Source: Christensenella sp. UBA1262 (lineage in GTDB: Bacteria > Bacillota > Clostridia > Christensenellales > CAG-917). From it: DNA of 10,085 nt. Below are positions 1-6,087 of the stretch, piece after piece. The notes under the pieces were generated by a model. It was given only the letters and a program-made list of their open reading frames with translations. It did no database searches and was not told the DNA's origin. Each line of letters starts with the position of its first letter. Within the stretch, counting starts at the first letter, position 1. A program made the position numbers and the translations under genes. The stretch is taken from contig DBVO01000030.1 in assembly GCA_002308215.1 (NCBI GenBank), positions 398-10,482 on the forward strand, read 5' to 3'.

Positions 1-396
1 TGTAGTGGTGAGTTCGCTGAAGGCTCAAAGGTTATTGATATTATGCCAGATAAGCTTGGGCTTAAGATAGGTGGAACAATGAGACTTGGAGCGTATCCAT
101 GTGTAATTAAAAAAGGCACCAAACTCTTCTCAGCTTATGGTTCAGAATTAATTAGCGAAAGACATCGCCATCGCTATGAATTCAATAATGACTATCGTGA
201 TATACTCCAATCTTCAGGATTAGTTCTTTCTGGCATGTCTCCTGATGGAATTATAGTAGAGGCGGTTGAAACAAAAGATGATGGTTACTTTGTTGGAGTA
301 CAATTCCACCCAGAATTTACATCTCGTCCAAACCGTCCAGGAGCATTATTTGTAAGCTTCCTTGAGGCTGCAAAAAAGTATAACGTAGAAAAATAA
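1..396 (+). CDS. pyrG: CTP synthase, C-terminal part (5' end outside window)
   Basis: The reading frame is open from base 1, so this is the last 131 residues of CTP synthase, which makes CTP from UTP, ATP and glutamine in the cytoplasm. Only the end of the class I glutamine amidotransferase domain is present. It has the family signature RHRHRYEFN (bases 160-186) and the catalytic His and Glu of the Cys-His-Glu triad in FHPEF (His at 307-309, Glu at 313-315). The nucleophilic Cys and the N-terminal synthetase domain lie upstream of the window. The gene ends in TAA and is followed 12 bases later by a strong hairpin terminator. I see nothing odd, and the assignment is secure because the retained motifs are highly specific. 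Confidence 0.97.
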   Translation, partial: CSGEFAEGSKVIDIMPDKLGLKIGGTMRLGAYPCVIKKGTKLFSAYGSELISERHRHRYEFNNDYRDILQSSGLVLSGMSPDGIIVEAVETKDDGYFVGVQFHPEFTSRPNRPGALFVSFLEAAKKYNVEK

Positions 397-408
397 TTAG
401 ATAATAAC

Positions 409-445
409 AAAACAAAACGCGGGGTTAATCCTCGCGTTTTGTTTT
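409..445. terminator. Bidirectional intrinsic terminator between convergent genes
   Basis: The 16-bp arms 409-424 and 430-445 pair around a 5-base loop, with one G-U pair. The base of the stem is A/T-rich, with AAAACAAAACGCG on one side and CGCGTTTTGTTTT on the other. Either strand therefore reads a GC-rich hairpin followed by a T-rich run. It lies between the convergent pyrG and rubredoxin genes and probably ends both transcripts. Confidence 0.9.
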
Positions 446-466
446 AATAAACTATTCGTTTGATCA

Positions 467-622
467 TTATGCTTCTGCGAAGCTATCTTTGCCTGCGCCA
501 CAAAGTGGGCACTCAAAATCATCTGGAAGGTCCTCAAATTTTGTGCCTGGTTCAATACCATTTTCTGGCGAACCAAGTTCTTCATCATATTCCCATCCGC
601 AAAGTTCACATACGTATTTCAT
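467..622 (-). CDS. Rubredoxin (51 aa)
   Basis: This small one-iron electron carrier (Fe-Cys4) is a typical soluble redox partner of flavodiiron proteins, rubrerythrins and superoxide reductases in anaerobes. The 51-residue protein starts MKYVCELCGW and has the two metal knuckles C5-x2-C8 and C38-x2-C41, as CELCG and CPLCGA. The 29-residue spacing is canonical, as are the Gly-Trp after the first knuckle and the aromatic residues in EYDEE and FEDLPDDFECP. Length matches ordinary rubredoxins (about 52-54 aa). The start is fixed by a strong site, AGAAGGAGA at 630-638, 7 bases before the ATG. The gene lies 62 bp downstream of the fused flavodiiron gene on the same strand and has its own promoter, so it can be expressed independently. 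The final residues (KDSFAEA) are slightly divergent. Confidence 0.96.
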   Translation of the reverse strand: MKYVCELCGWEYDEELGSPENGIEPGTKFEDLPDDFECPLCGAGKDSFAEA

Positions 623-652
623 AAACAGATCTCCTTCTATTTTGTTAAATAC

Positions 653-681
653 ATTATACCAGCAAACTAATATGGTTGCAA
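653..681 (-). promoter_or_regulatory. Sigma-A type promoter of the rubredoxin gene
   Basis: On the minus strand, TTGCAA (676-681) and TATAAT (653-658) are separated by exactly 17 bp. A TG one base before TATAAT makes it an extended -10. The predicted start near 646 gives a leader of about 24 bases with the ribosome site in place. It begins only 4-9 bp after the flavodiiron stop codon. Confidence 0.8.
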
Positions 682-684
682 TAT

Positions 685-2478
685 TTATTTTATTGGCTCA
701 AAATCTGCTGCGCCATGTTTGCACAATGGGCACACAAAATCTTCTGGGAGTTCATCACCCTCATAGACATAACCACAAACCTTGCAAACAAAGCCCTTCT
801 TGCCTTCTGTTTGTGGCTTTGGCTTAACATTCTTTTGATAATATGTATATGTCATTGTTTCAACATTATTAATTACACGTGCCTCAGTAACAGAGCAAAT
901 GAACATGCCATGGGTTCCAAGATCCATATATTGTTCAACTTTCAATGACATAAATGAGTTGATGTATTTTGGAAGGATTGCCAAACCATTTGCTGAATGA
1001 GTTACATTTTCACAATCCTCGAATTTATTAATATTTCTTCCGCTTCTAAATCCAAATGCCTCAAACACACTGAATGGAGCTTCAATATTCAAGCAATTTA
1101 CATTCATTATGCCTGTTTGTTTGATTACATGGTGTGAATAGTTTTGCTTATTAATTGTAACCGCTACTCTTGATGGTGTATTTGTAACTTGTGTAACAGT
1201 ATTGACTATAAGGCCATTATCCTTTTCTCCGTCATTTGAAGTAACAACATACAAACCATATCCAATATTAAAGAGTGCCTTGTCATCATTCTTCACTTGT
1301 TGGATGTCACTTCTTGCAATATATTCTCCACAAAGCTCATCTGCGAGTGCTTCAATCTCTTTTTTACTCTCATCTGAAAGTGCGCTCTTAATATGTACGC
1401 CATTCTCGCAGTATTTAAGGTTCTTGCAGTTTTCAAGCATGCCTTTCATCACTTTTGTTGCCAATGGAGCCCAGCTTCCGTTCTCCATAAAAGCAACTGT
1501 CTTATTAGAGAAGTTGCGCTCACGTAAGTTTTCAATAAATGTGCGCATGAATGGGAATATCTCCGCATTGTATGTTGTGGTAGCAAATACAATCTTGCCA
1601 TATCTGAACGCATCTTCTACGGCTTCTGCCATATCACAGCGAGCAAGATCGCTGACTTCTACTCTTGGGCACCCTTTATCTTTAAGTTTTTTGGCAAGAA
1701 GTTCTACCGCTTCTTTTGTATGACCATAAACTGATGTGTATGCTATTACAATACCTTCTGTTTCGACACTATATGAAGACCATGTGTTATACAATCCAAT
1801 ATAATAACCAAGGTTTTCATCCAAAACAGGACCATGGAGCGGACAAATTCTATCAATATCTAAATCTGCTGCCTTTTTAAGAAGTAGTTGAACTTGAGCA
1901 CCATACTTTCCAACAATTCCAAAATAGTATCTTCTTGCTTCGCATGCCCAATCTTCTTCAACATCAAGAGCACCAAACTTACCAAAGCCATCAGCTGAGA
2001 ACAATGTTCTAGACTCAACATCATATGTTACCATTACTTCTGGCCAATGGACCATAGGAGCGGCAATAAATACAAGAGTATGCTTGCCAAGATCCAAAAC
2101 ATCTCTATCTGCTATAACAATTCTTCTGTCAGCAAAATCTGTGCCAAAGAAGTTTTGCATCATTTGGAATGCTTTTGCTGATGCAACAACTATTGCTTTG
2201 TCATAAACCTTTAAGAAATTAGCTATGTTTGCAGAATGGTCTGGTTCCATGTGTTGGACAATAAGATAATCTGGTTTGCGATTGCCAAGAGCCTTCTTAA
2301 CATTATCCAACCACTCATGTGTAAATCTTGCTTCGACTGTATCAATAACTGCAACCTTCTCGTCCAAAATTACATAGGAATTATATGCCATGCCATTTGG
2401 GACATCATACATGCCCTCAAATAAGTCAATGTCATGATCGTTGACGCCAACATATTTGATATCACCCATATCTTTCAT
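685..2478 (-). CDS. Flavodiiron protein fused to flavin reductase and rubredoxin (597 aa)
   Basis: This is a cytoplasmic four-electron reductase of O2 to water, and/or of NO to N2O, for oxygen or nitrosative defence in anaerobes. Domain 1 (about 1-240) is a metallo-beta-lactamase-like diiron domain with all expected ligands: H76-x-E78-x-D80, H144, D163 and H215. Domain 2 (about 242-385) is flavodoxin-like and binds FMN, starting at the phosphate loop YTSVYGHT (247-254). Domain 3 (about 400-550) resembles the flavin reductase part of high-molecular-weight rubredoxin (Hrb). Domain 4 is a C-terminal short-spaced rubredoxin with C565-x2-C568 and C583-x2-C586 only 14 residues apart. It therefore looks like Moorella FprA and Hrb joined in one chain. 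The ATG at 2478 is chosen because AAGGAG (2486-2491) lies 7 bases upstream; an in-frame TTG at 2505 would place that site inside the gene. No clear separate promoter was found, so it may depend on readthrough from the transketolase genes. Confidence 0.95.
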   Translation of the reverse strand: MKDMGDIKYVGVNDHDIDLFEGMYDVPNGMAYNSYVILDEKVAVIDTVEARFTHEWLDNVKKALGNRKPDYLIVQHMEPDHSANIANFLKVYDKAIVVASAKAFQMMQNFFGTDFADRRIVIADRDVLDLGKHTLVFIAAPMVHWPEVMVTYDVESRTLFSADGFGKFGALDVEEDWACEARRYYFGIVGKYGAQVQLLLKKAADLDIDRICPLHGPVLDENLGYYIGLYNTWSSYSVETEGIVIAYTSVYGHTKEAVELLAKKLKDKGCPRVEVSDLARCDMAEAVEDAFRYGKIVFATTTYNAEIFPFMRTFIENLRERNFSNKTVAFMENGSWAPLATKVMKGMLENCKNLKYCENGVHIKSALSDESKKEIEALADELCGEYIARSDIQQVKNDDKALFNIGYGLYVVTSNDGEKDNGLIVNTVTQVTNTPSRVAVTINKQNYSHHVIKQTGIMNVNCLNIEAPFSVFEAFGFRSGRNINKFEDCENVTHSANGLAILPKYINSFMSLKVEQYMDLGTHGMFICSVTEARVINNVETMTYTYYQKNVKPKPQTEGKKGFVCKVCGYVYEGDELPEDFVCPLCKHGAADFEPIK

Positions 2479-2501
2479 AATCTTTCTCCTTAAACTTTTT
2501 A

Positions 2502-2550
2502 TCAAAATTGGCGCTTTACCCCTGTATTTTGAAGAGATAAAACGCCAATT
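2502..2550 (-). terminator. Hairpin after the transketolase genes, probable weak terminator
   Basis: On the minus strand, arms AATTGGCGTTTTA (2538-2550) and TAAAGCGCCAATT (2506-2518) pair over 13 bp with one G-U, around a 19-base loop. The stem begins 3 bases after the stop codon of the upstream gene and is followed by a short TTTTGAT run. The T-run is imperfect and no promoter was found before the next gene, so this may attenuate rather than fully stop transcription. Confidence 0.6.
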
Positions 2551-2553
2551 CTA

Positions 2554-3492
2554 TTATTTTCTACTAATTGCTTCTTTTGCTGCTTTGACGATATCTGCGG
2601 TGGTTAGACCATATACTTCGCTGAGATATGCGTTCTTCCCTACCTGTCCAAATTCGTCCTTTACACCCACCATCTTAAGTGGAACTGGGCACTTTTCAAC
2701 GACAACTTCTGCTACTGCACTGCCAAGCCCACCAAAGATATTATGGTTTTCACAAGTAACAATTGCGCCAGTCTTTTTAGCAGCTGCTACGATAGCTTCT
2801 TTATCGATTGGTTTCCAAGTATGGATATTGACTACCTTTGCTGATATGCCTTCTCCTGCAAGCTCATCAGCTGCTTGGAGTGCGCGCTCAACCATAATAC
2901 CACTTGCAATAAGCGTTACATCTGAACCATCTCTAAGTTCAATTGCTTTGCCAAGATGGAAATCAAGAGTATCATCATATATCTTAGCTGCTTTTTTACG
3001 GAACATACGGATATAAACTGATGATGGATAATTGATAATCTCATCAAGAGCCTTCTCCATCATTGTTGCGTCTGTTGGTTCGAAGCAAACCATTTTTGGG
3101 ATAGAGCGCATAATGGCCATATCTTCAAATGGCATATGTGTACCACCATTTGCTTCAGCGGCGACACCAGGTTCAGAACCGACCATCTTAACATTAAGTC
3201 CTGCGTATGCAACGGAAATAAAGATTTGGTCGAAGCATCTACGTGTAGCAAATGGAGCAAAGCTATATGTGAATGGAATCTTCCCAAATGTTGACATACC
3301 TGCTGCCATACCAATCATATTTGCTTCAGCTATACCTACATTAAAGAATCTGTCTGGGAATTCTTGTTTGAACACTTTTGTTGCATGGCAGCTCATAAGA
3401 TCTGCATCCAAAACAACAATACGGTCATCCTTTCTTGCTTTTTCTACGAGAGCGGAAGCCAAAGTTTGTCTAATTTCTCTTTCGTCTGTCAT
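2554..3492 (-). CDS. Transketolase, C-terminal subunit (312 aa)
   Basis: This is the second half of a split transketolase, which moves two-carbon units between sugar phosphates in the non-oxidative pentose phosphate pathway (cytoplasm). Residues about 5-165 form the pyrimidine-binding domain of the thiamine diphosphate site. The catalytic glutamate that activates the cofactor is E56 in NVGIAEANM, and FAPFATRR and GGTHMPFED are family-typical. Residues about 185-310 are the transketolase C-terminal domain, with the conserved TCENHNIFGGLGSAV (246-260). A longer in-frame start at 3552 is possible, but the ATG at 3492 is preferred. It overlaps the stop codon of the upstream half-gene (TAATG), and GGAGG lies 8 bases before it, a classic coupled arrangement for making equal amounts of the two subunits. 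A pyruvate dehydrogenase E1 or DXP synthase would look different in length and motifs; a close relative acting on other sugars cannot be excluded. Confidence 0.94.
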   Translation of the reverse strand: MTDEREIRQTLASALVEKARKDDRIVVLDADLMSCHATKVFKQEFPDRFFNVGIAEANMIGMAAGMSTFGKIPFTYSFAPFATRRCFDQIFISVAYAGLNVKMVGSEPGVAAEANGGTHMPFEDMAIMRSIPKMVCFEPTDATMMEKALDEIINYPSSVYIRMFRKKAAKIYDDTLDFHLGKAIELRDGSDVTLIASGIMVERALQAADELAGEGISAKVVNIHTWKPIDKEAIVAAAKKTGAIVTCENHNIFGGLGSAVAEVVVEKCPVPLKMVGVKDEFGQVGKNAYLSEVYGLTTADIVKAAKEAISRK

Positions 3493-4310
3493 TACTCTGT
3501 CCTCCCCGTCTCTTTTCTCCAGAGTTCTTCTGGAATTGACATGCTGTGGCAATTAGATGCTGCTTCTGCAAAACTTGCTCCCTTTCCTTTGATAGTATTG
3601 AGAACAATCATGTGAGCAAATCCTTTTCTTGCCTTAGCATTATCGATAGCATCTGCAATTTGTTCAATGTCATTGCCATCAATATCTTGCACATCAAATC
3701 CAAAGGATTTCCATTTTTCTGCAGGTGGAGCGATATCGCAGATATCTGCTACCTTGCCATCAAGTTGCATTTTGTTGTAATCCAGCATTACGATAAGATT
3801 GTCAAGGTGATGTGAGCCAGCATACATACTTGCTTCCCAAATTTGTCCTTCTTGGCTTTCTCCATCGCCTATAATGCAATAGATTGTCGCTGGGTTATGA
3901 TCAAGTCTCGCAGCTTCTGCCATGCCGACTGCAACTGAGAGGCCTTGTCCAAGTGATCCTGCTGTCATATCAATACCTGGTGTCTTTTGCATATCACAGT
4001 GAGATGGAAGATTTGTACCGTTAAGATTCAATGTCTTCTCCCATTCTCTTGGATAGAACCCAAGATCGCCAAGTACAACATACATTGCAGGCCCTGCATG
4101 TCCTTTGGACATGATAACGCGGTCTCTCTCGTTCCATTTAGGATTCTTTGGATCGACTTTTGCCTTGTCATAATAAAGAACCGTCAAAGCATCCATCACG
4201 GACATTACGCCCCCGATGTGACCGACACCGAAGCGACCAATCATCTCGATTGCGTCATCTCGGAGTTGTCTTGCTTTGGCGGTCAAAAATTCGAGTTTTG
4301 AAGATTCCAT
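3492..4310 (-). CDS. Transketolase, N-terminal subunit (272 aa)
   Basis: This first half of the split transketolase carries the pyrophosphate-binding domain for thiamine diphosphate. The cofactor/Mg motif is clear: GDGESQEGQIWEAS (148-161) followed by the Asn of LDYNK (about residue 179). Other family features are GHIGG near residue 30, SKGHAGPAMY (69-78), where the His is catalytic in the family, and TAGSLGQGLSVAVGMA (116-131). A length of 272 aa is normal for split forms, as in archaea, Thermotoga and many Clostridia. The start is supported by TAGGAGGG (4316-4323), 5 bases before the ATG. It is the first gene of a two-gene operon with the C-terminal subunit and is transcribed from the promoter at 4336-4364, which contains a 21-bp palindrome, so the pair is probably under repressor control. 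Confidence 0.95.
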   Translation of the reverse strand: MESSKLEFLTAKARQLRDDAIEMIGRFGVGHIGGVMSVMDALTVLYYDKAKVDPKNPKWNERDRVIMSKGHAGPAMYVVLGDLGFYPREWEKTLNLNGTNLPSHCDMQKTPGIDMTAGSLGQGLSVAVGMAEAARLDHNPATIYCIIGDGESQEGQIWEASMYAGSHHLDNLIVMLDYNKMQLDGKVADICDIAPPAEKWKSFGFDVQDIDGNDIEQIADAIDNAKARKGFAHMIVLNTIKGKGASFAEAASNCHSMSIPEELWRKETGRTE

Positions 4311-4335
4311 TTTCGCCCTCCTACGAGTATAACTT

Positions 4336-4364
4336 AGTATAGCATTTTTAAAATGCTATTTCAA
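4336..4364 (-). promoter_or_regulatory. Promoter of the transketolase operon
   Basis: On the minus strand, TTGAAA (4359-4364) and TATACT (4336-4341) have a 17-bp spacer. The predicted start is near 4329, giving a leader of about 19 bases before the ATG at 4310. The spacer is filled by a palindrome, listed separately. Confidence 0.8.
4339..4359. promoter_or_regulatory. Perfect 21-bp palindrome, likely repressor operator
   Basis: The half-site ATAGCATTTT is mirrored exactly by AAAATGCTAT around one central base (10-1-10). It spans the whole spacer and reaches into both the -35 and the -10 of the transketolase promoter, so a bound dimer would block RNA polymerase. I cannot name the regulator. 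No full second copy was seen in the window. Confidence 0.65.
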
Positions 4365-4397
4365 GCGAAACACACGCAATGTGTACATATTTTTTTT

Positions 4398-4432
4398 GTA
4401 AAGAAAAACGGCACTCAAATGAGTGCCGTTTT
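4398..4432 (-). terminator. Intrinsic terminator of the phosphoesterase gene
   Basis: On the minus strand, AAAACGGCACTC (4421-4432) pairs with GAGTGCCGTTTT (4405-4416), a 12-bp perfect stem with a 4-base loop, and is followed by TTCTTT. It starts 16 bases after the phosphoesterase stop codon and insulates the transketolase promoter. Confidence 0.92.
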
Positions 4433-4448
4433 ACCTATTATTTTACTA

Positions 4449-5996
4449 TTAATATTCAATGTCTTCGAGGTCTCCCTTTTCTGCTGCTACATTGTAATCT
4501 CTATAATAATTTCTAGGAACACTATTAAAATCGCCTGAATTATTAAGTGTAATTACTGTACAACCACGTTGAGAGTGAACCTTGAATATTCCGCTATATG
4601 CGAGATAGTCAATACTCATACCATATGTCAAGCGGATGCCTTTATATGAAATTGAGAAGTTGTTGTAGTGGTCATGGCCACAGAAGATTGCTTTTAATCC
4701 ATGGGTTAAACCTGTTTCGAAGAATTCATCTTGTTGATATCCGCAGTAGACGCCGTATGTTGTAACTCCATGACGTGCTTGATATTTTTCACCCATAACA
4801 CCATAGTAATATGTTACTTCTGGAGAAATAACTTCGCCTTCCTCAAGAACTTCATTTCTTATTTCGCCATGCTTTTCTACTACTTGTTTCCATGCATCAC
4901 GATATTCAACAAGTGGAATATGGAAGAATGCCATATTCTTGATTGGTTCGTTTGCACCACCATTTGCCACGTTTTGTTGCACGAGCTTATCCATTTCTTG
5001 TGCATACCAATCTACTTGGCATTGATGCAAATTATCATATTTCCATTGAATTCCAAGATAGTCTCCATCAAAGTAGCTATGGCTATCAAGAAGTACGATT
5101 GCTTGTGTTATAAGACCTGCGCTGTTCTTAACCTTAATGATGTTGTTGCCTGCGCCTTTATCGTCAAATCCTTCTTTTGTTGTATGAGTATCATACAAAG
5201 AGCCACGATTGAACAAGCAATACTTGAAGTTGGAGTTCTCATAGAAATCACAAATAGCTTGTTTGTCATGGGTACCATAAATCTCTGTATCATGGTTACC
5301 AAATGTAAATGTCCAGTATACGCCAAGGTGCTCCATAATATTTGCAAAGATTTGTGTTGCATGCAAGTTGTTAAATGTACCTGCTTGGAATGGAACTGGA
5401 TATGCAATATCACCAGTAACAATGACAAGATCTGGTTGTTCAGCGCGAACCATAGTTGCAACTGCGTTCATTGCCCAAGCATCTTTTTGGTTTGAGAAGC
5501 ATCCGCCACCAATATGAACGTCGGTAAGTTGAACAATCTTGAAATCTCTATCATCTGGTTTTGTGAAAGAGTAATATCCATCTGCATCTTTTGTAGGTGC
5601 TAATTGCGCATGTTGTGTATATTCAACTTTTTCGACTTTGCTGCCTTGTGCAATAAGAGCTTTTGTTCCTGTTGCATTGGCAATTGCGCAACCGCTAATA
5701 AAGATAGCAAATGCTAAAACTATTGAACCAACTATAATGAGAGCCTTAATTGCACTCTTTTTTCTTTGTTCTTTTGTGCGTTTTTTACGAACTCTCTTTT
5801 GCTTTGGTGCCGGTTCTTCACTAGGAGCTATTTCTTCAACAGGCTCCTCTGGATTCTCAGCTGGCTCTTCTACAGGCTCTGCTGCCGGCTCTTCAGCTGG
5901 TTCTTCTACAGGTTGTTCTTCCAGTTCAGGTTTTGCTTCCTCTTGCTCTGGTTCGACAACTTGTTCTTCTAATTCTTTCTTTTCTTCATCGCTCAT
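4449..5996 (-). CDS. Membrane-anchored calcineurin-like metallophosphoesterase with Glu/Pro-rich tail (515 aa)
   Basis: Residues about 150-450 form a two-metal phosphoesterase domain. All core motifs are present: D159-x-H161 in LTDVHIG, G195-D196 in VTGD, G233-N-H-D236, H359 in FFHIP, and G440-H-D-H443. The natural substrate cannot be told from the sequence. Residues 1-64 are very acidic and Pro-rich, with EEPAEEP-like repeats. Residues 65-80 are strongly basic (KRVRKKRTKEQRKK), and about 84-105 form one hydrophobic membrane segment. By the positive-inside rule the acidic tail is cytoplasmic and the enzyme faces outward. The membrane segment ends in ISGC (100-103), which resembles a lipobox, although lipoproteins rarely carry 80 residues before the hydrophobic part. 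The ATG is supported by GGGGGA just upstream. The gene is monocistronic, with its own promoter and terminator. Confidence 0.9.
   Translation of the reverse strand: MSDEEKKELEEQVVEPEQEEAKPELEEQPVEEPAEEPAAEPVEEPAENPEEPVEEIAPSEEPAPKQKRVRKKRTKEQRKKSAIKALIIVGSIVLAFAIFISGCAIANATGTKALIAQGSKVEKVEYTQHAQLAPTKDADGYYSFTKPDDRDFKIVQLTDVHIGGGCFSNQKDAWAMNAVATMVRAEQPDLVIVTGDIAYPVPFQAGTFNNLHATQIFANIMEHLGVYWTFTFGNHDTEIYGTHDKQAICDFYENSNFKYCLFNRGSLYDTHTTKEGFDDKGAGNNIIKVKNSAGLITQAIVLLDSHSYFDGDYLGIQWKYDNLHQCQVDWYAQEMDKLVQQNVANGGANEPIKNMAFFHIPLVEYRDAWKQVVEKHGEIRNEVLEEGEVISPEVTYYYGVMGEKYQARHGVTTYGVYCGYQQDEFFETGLTHGLKAIFCGHDHYNNFSISYKGIRLTYGMSIDYLAYSGIFKVHSQRGCTVITLNNSGDFNSVPRNYYRDYNVAAEKGDLEDIEY
5808..5966 (-). repeat. 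Low-complexity Glu/Pro/Ala-coding repeats
   Basis: Residues 11-63 of the phosphoesterase consist of degenerate units such as EEPAEEP, EPVEEP and ENPEEPVEE, encoded by imperfect repeats of GGCTCTTCTACAGG-like sequence. The opposite strand is consequently open in a Ser/Gly-rich frame that is not a gene. Confidence 0.75.
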
Positions 5997-6024
5997 AGTT
6001 ATCCCCCAAGGGACTATGTCCCTT
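5995..6024 (-). promoter_or_regulatory. Phosphoesterase leader with two exclusive hairpins
   Basis: Hairpin A: AAGGGAC (6018-6024) pairs perfectly with GTCCCTT (6008-6014) around a 3-base loop, leaving the GGGGGA ribosome site free. Hairpin B: ATAGTCCC (6010-6017) can instead pair with GGG (6003-6005) plus ACTAT (5995-5999), with a 3-base bulge, covering the ribosome site and part of the AUG. They share bases and cannot coexist. The pairing is seen directly; a regulatory role is inference. Confidence 0.4.
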
Positions 6025-6039
6025 ATATTTTATATGTTT

Positions 6040-6067
6040 ATTTTATCACTTAACACTAAAAAGTCAA
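6040..6067 (-). promoter_or_regulatory. Promoter of the phosphoesterase gene
   Basis: On the minus strand, TTGACT (6062-6067) and TAAAAT (6040-6045) have a 16-bp spacer. The predicted start near 6033 gives a leader of about 37 bases holding the hairpins at 5995-6024. It lies 20-48 bp after the stop codon of the upstream transporter gene. Confidence 0.75.
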
Positions 6068-6087
6068 TATTCACTTGATTTTTCAGG

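Noticed and set aside
397..609. 70-codon minus-strand frame overlapping the rubredoxin
   Set aside because: It is in a different frame from the rubredoxin, lacks the Cys motifs, and would run through the terminator. The 51-aa rubredoxin explains the region.
1202..1723. 173-codon open frame on the plus strand inside the flavodiiron gene
   Set aside because: It is antisense to a gene whose every motif is intact, and it has no recognisable domain and no good ribosome site. It is a shadow frame.
2441..3556. Two long plus-strand frames opposite the transketolase C-terminal gene
   Set aside because: They are compositional shadows of the real minus-strand gene, Ser/Ala/Ile-rich with no family resemblance.
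4370..4384. ACACA/TGTGT inverted repeat just upstream of the transketolase -35
   Set aside because: The arms are only 5 bp with a 5-base gap, which is too short to separate from chance.
5638..6078. Ser/Gly-rich 146-codon plus-strand frame opposite the phosphoesterase N-terminus
   Set aside because: Its low complexity simply mirrors the Glu/Pro repeat codons of the true gene on the other strand.
6061..6087. Weak hairpin TCAA/TTGA with flanking A and T runs after the transporter gene
   Set aside because: The stem core is only 4 bp, with a bulge before the A/T pairs, and it overlaps the -35 of the next promoter. Not convincing as a terminator.
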